DNA of 39,474 bases from a virus. How positions within the stretch are numbered: position 1 is the stretch's first letter; each line of letters opens with the position of its first letter. The DNA lies in the IMG/VR virus record IMGVR_UViG_3300042503_000840, positions 1 to 39,474 of that record; one strand, given 5' to 3'. This document shows positions 38,902 through 39,474 of this stretch, in pieces. The position numbers and the translations under genes were made by a program. Under the pieces are notes generated by a model. The model had not been told where the DNA came from, ran no database searches, and saw nothing but the letters and a program-made list of their open reading frames with translations.

Positions 38902-39474
38902 TTGGCTTTCACCAACATATCGGCAACGATAGTCAGGATTGCACGGGCGTGTTCAAGGTCCGGTTCAGCCACCCACCCGGCTGTAATTTGCCCCACGAAC
39001 TGTTCCCTCGCAGAGGGTGAACTCACACGACAGCTGTACTGCGCACCTTGGCTGATATAGAACAAACCAGCGACACTCCGTGGGCGTGTGTAAGGGCCGC
39101 ATGGAAGTTCACCGTTCATCAATTTGATGACATCGTTGTTGTTGCTCGCGTTGTTTGAGAACAGCTTGATATCCACGCCTTCGAGCGACTTCTGTCGCCC
39201 TCCGGTCTTGGTGTAGGCGCGAACCAGCACACGCTTATTCAGAATCGGGTCAACAGTAAATATCGACACGACCTCTGCGCCAGTCTCTTTAAACAGCATC
39301 GCTGCTGCGTCATCAAACCGAGAGTCATCTAGCTTTGGCAATTCCCTTGACTGCATATACGCACCAATCATCACGCCTTGGTGGGTGTAGATGAAGTATC
39401 CGATAAAGCCCAAACAGCCAAGAAGGATGACGACAAACAACTTAAACGGGCTGTCAATGTAGCCAAGAACGGAC
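38898..39474 (-). CDS. Membrane protein of the lysis cassette, 3' part (split by contig end)
   Basis: The 3' part of the gene that starts at 227; the two join through the identical terminal overlap to give about 210 aa. This end carries the transmembrane segment (LFVVILLGCLGFIGYFIY) and the soluble domain (ELPKLDDSRFDDAAAMLFKETGAEVVSIFTVDPILNKRVLVRAYT... to VADMLVKAK). The domain contains C-residues but no catalytic motif that I recognise. It overlaps Rz by four bases and probably belongs to the lysis operon; a holin-like or regulatory role is inferred from position alone. Confidence 0.75.
   Translation of the reverse strand, partial: SVLGYIDSPFKLFVVILLGCLGFIGYFIYTHQGVMIGAYMQSRELPKLDDSRFDDAAAMLFKETGAEVVSIFTVDPILNKRVLVRAYTKTGGRQKSLEGVDIKLFSNNASNNNDVIKLMNGELPCGPYTRPRSVAGLFYISQGAQYSCRVSSPSAREQFVGQITAGWVAEPDLEHARAILTIVADMLVKAK
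39349..39474. repeat. Terminal overlap, right copy (126 bp)
   Basis: Identical to 46-171. The adjoining 45 bases (39304-39348) align to 1-45 with 11 differences, all synonymous in the membrane-protein frame. It indicates circularity of the assembled genome. Confidence 0.9.

Overview
The window reads as one essentially complete genome of a temperate, short-tailed (podovirus-like) bacteriophage, probably assembled from environmental DNA. Bases 46-171 are repeated exactly at 39349-39474 inside the same gene, so the contig is circular or circularly permuted. The junction splits one membrane-protein gene. The host is most likely a Gram-negative proteobacterium: the lysis cassette has an Rz/Rz1 spanin pair, and the phage carries a 47-bp copy of the 3' half of a CAU-anticodon tRNA. 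That copy looks like Burkholderiales elongator tRNA-Met from memory; the exact host is inference.

Layout. (1) A leftward (minus-strand) late operon starts with the small terminase (21282) and runs through large terminase, portal, zinc-ribbon protein, scaffold, major capsid protein, tail adaptors, a GNAT-like protein, an S74-type protein, two large internal/ejection candidates (one with an M23 peptidase), two collagen-like fibre proteins and a fibre-assembly protein. It continues across the junction into the lysis cassette (membrane protein, Rz with nested Rz1, GH19 endolysin, ending at 37883). (2) A rightward accessory cassette (21705-25229) diverges from the terminase: a 54-aa protein, a 30-aa membrane peptide, a 460-aa Cys-rich protein of unknown function, a complete M20/M28/M42-like metallopeptidase, a 51-aa membrane protein and an 89-aa protein. 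Within it lies a gene-free stretch of about 0.5 kb with a GC-rich minisatellite, a G-quadruplex motif and 26-bp iterons. (3) A leftward block (27999-25226) encodes a helix-turn-helix regulator, a PrimPol-RepA-type primase/helicase and a small Cys protein whose start codon lies in an array of TTGCAACAT repeats. (4) A rightward block (28183-37677) encodes an S24/CI-like repressor, then an early operon (Fe-S PD-(D/E)XK nuclease, SSB-like protein, family A DNA polymerase with an N-terminal winged helix, VRR-NUC, SNF2 helicase, DUF3310) and finally an excisionase-like protein and a tyrosine integrase. The putative attP lies between integrase and endolysin.

How it fits together. The control region at 28000-28990 has divergent promoters, several palindromic operator candidates and a perfect TGTGA-N6-TCACA CRP-type site upstream of the early promoter, suggesting that lysogeny control responds both to the phage repressor and to host carbon status. 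The most unusual parts are the 20.5-25.8 kb segment (motif-bracketed accessory cassette with peptidase, Cys-rich protein, hairpin-SD leaders, minisatellite, iterons and palindrome array) and the all-synonymous divergence at the contig ends. All functions are inferred by reading the sequence; no database searches were run.
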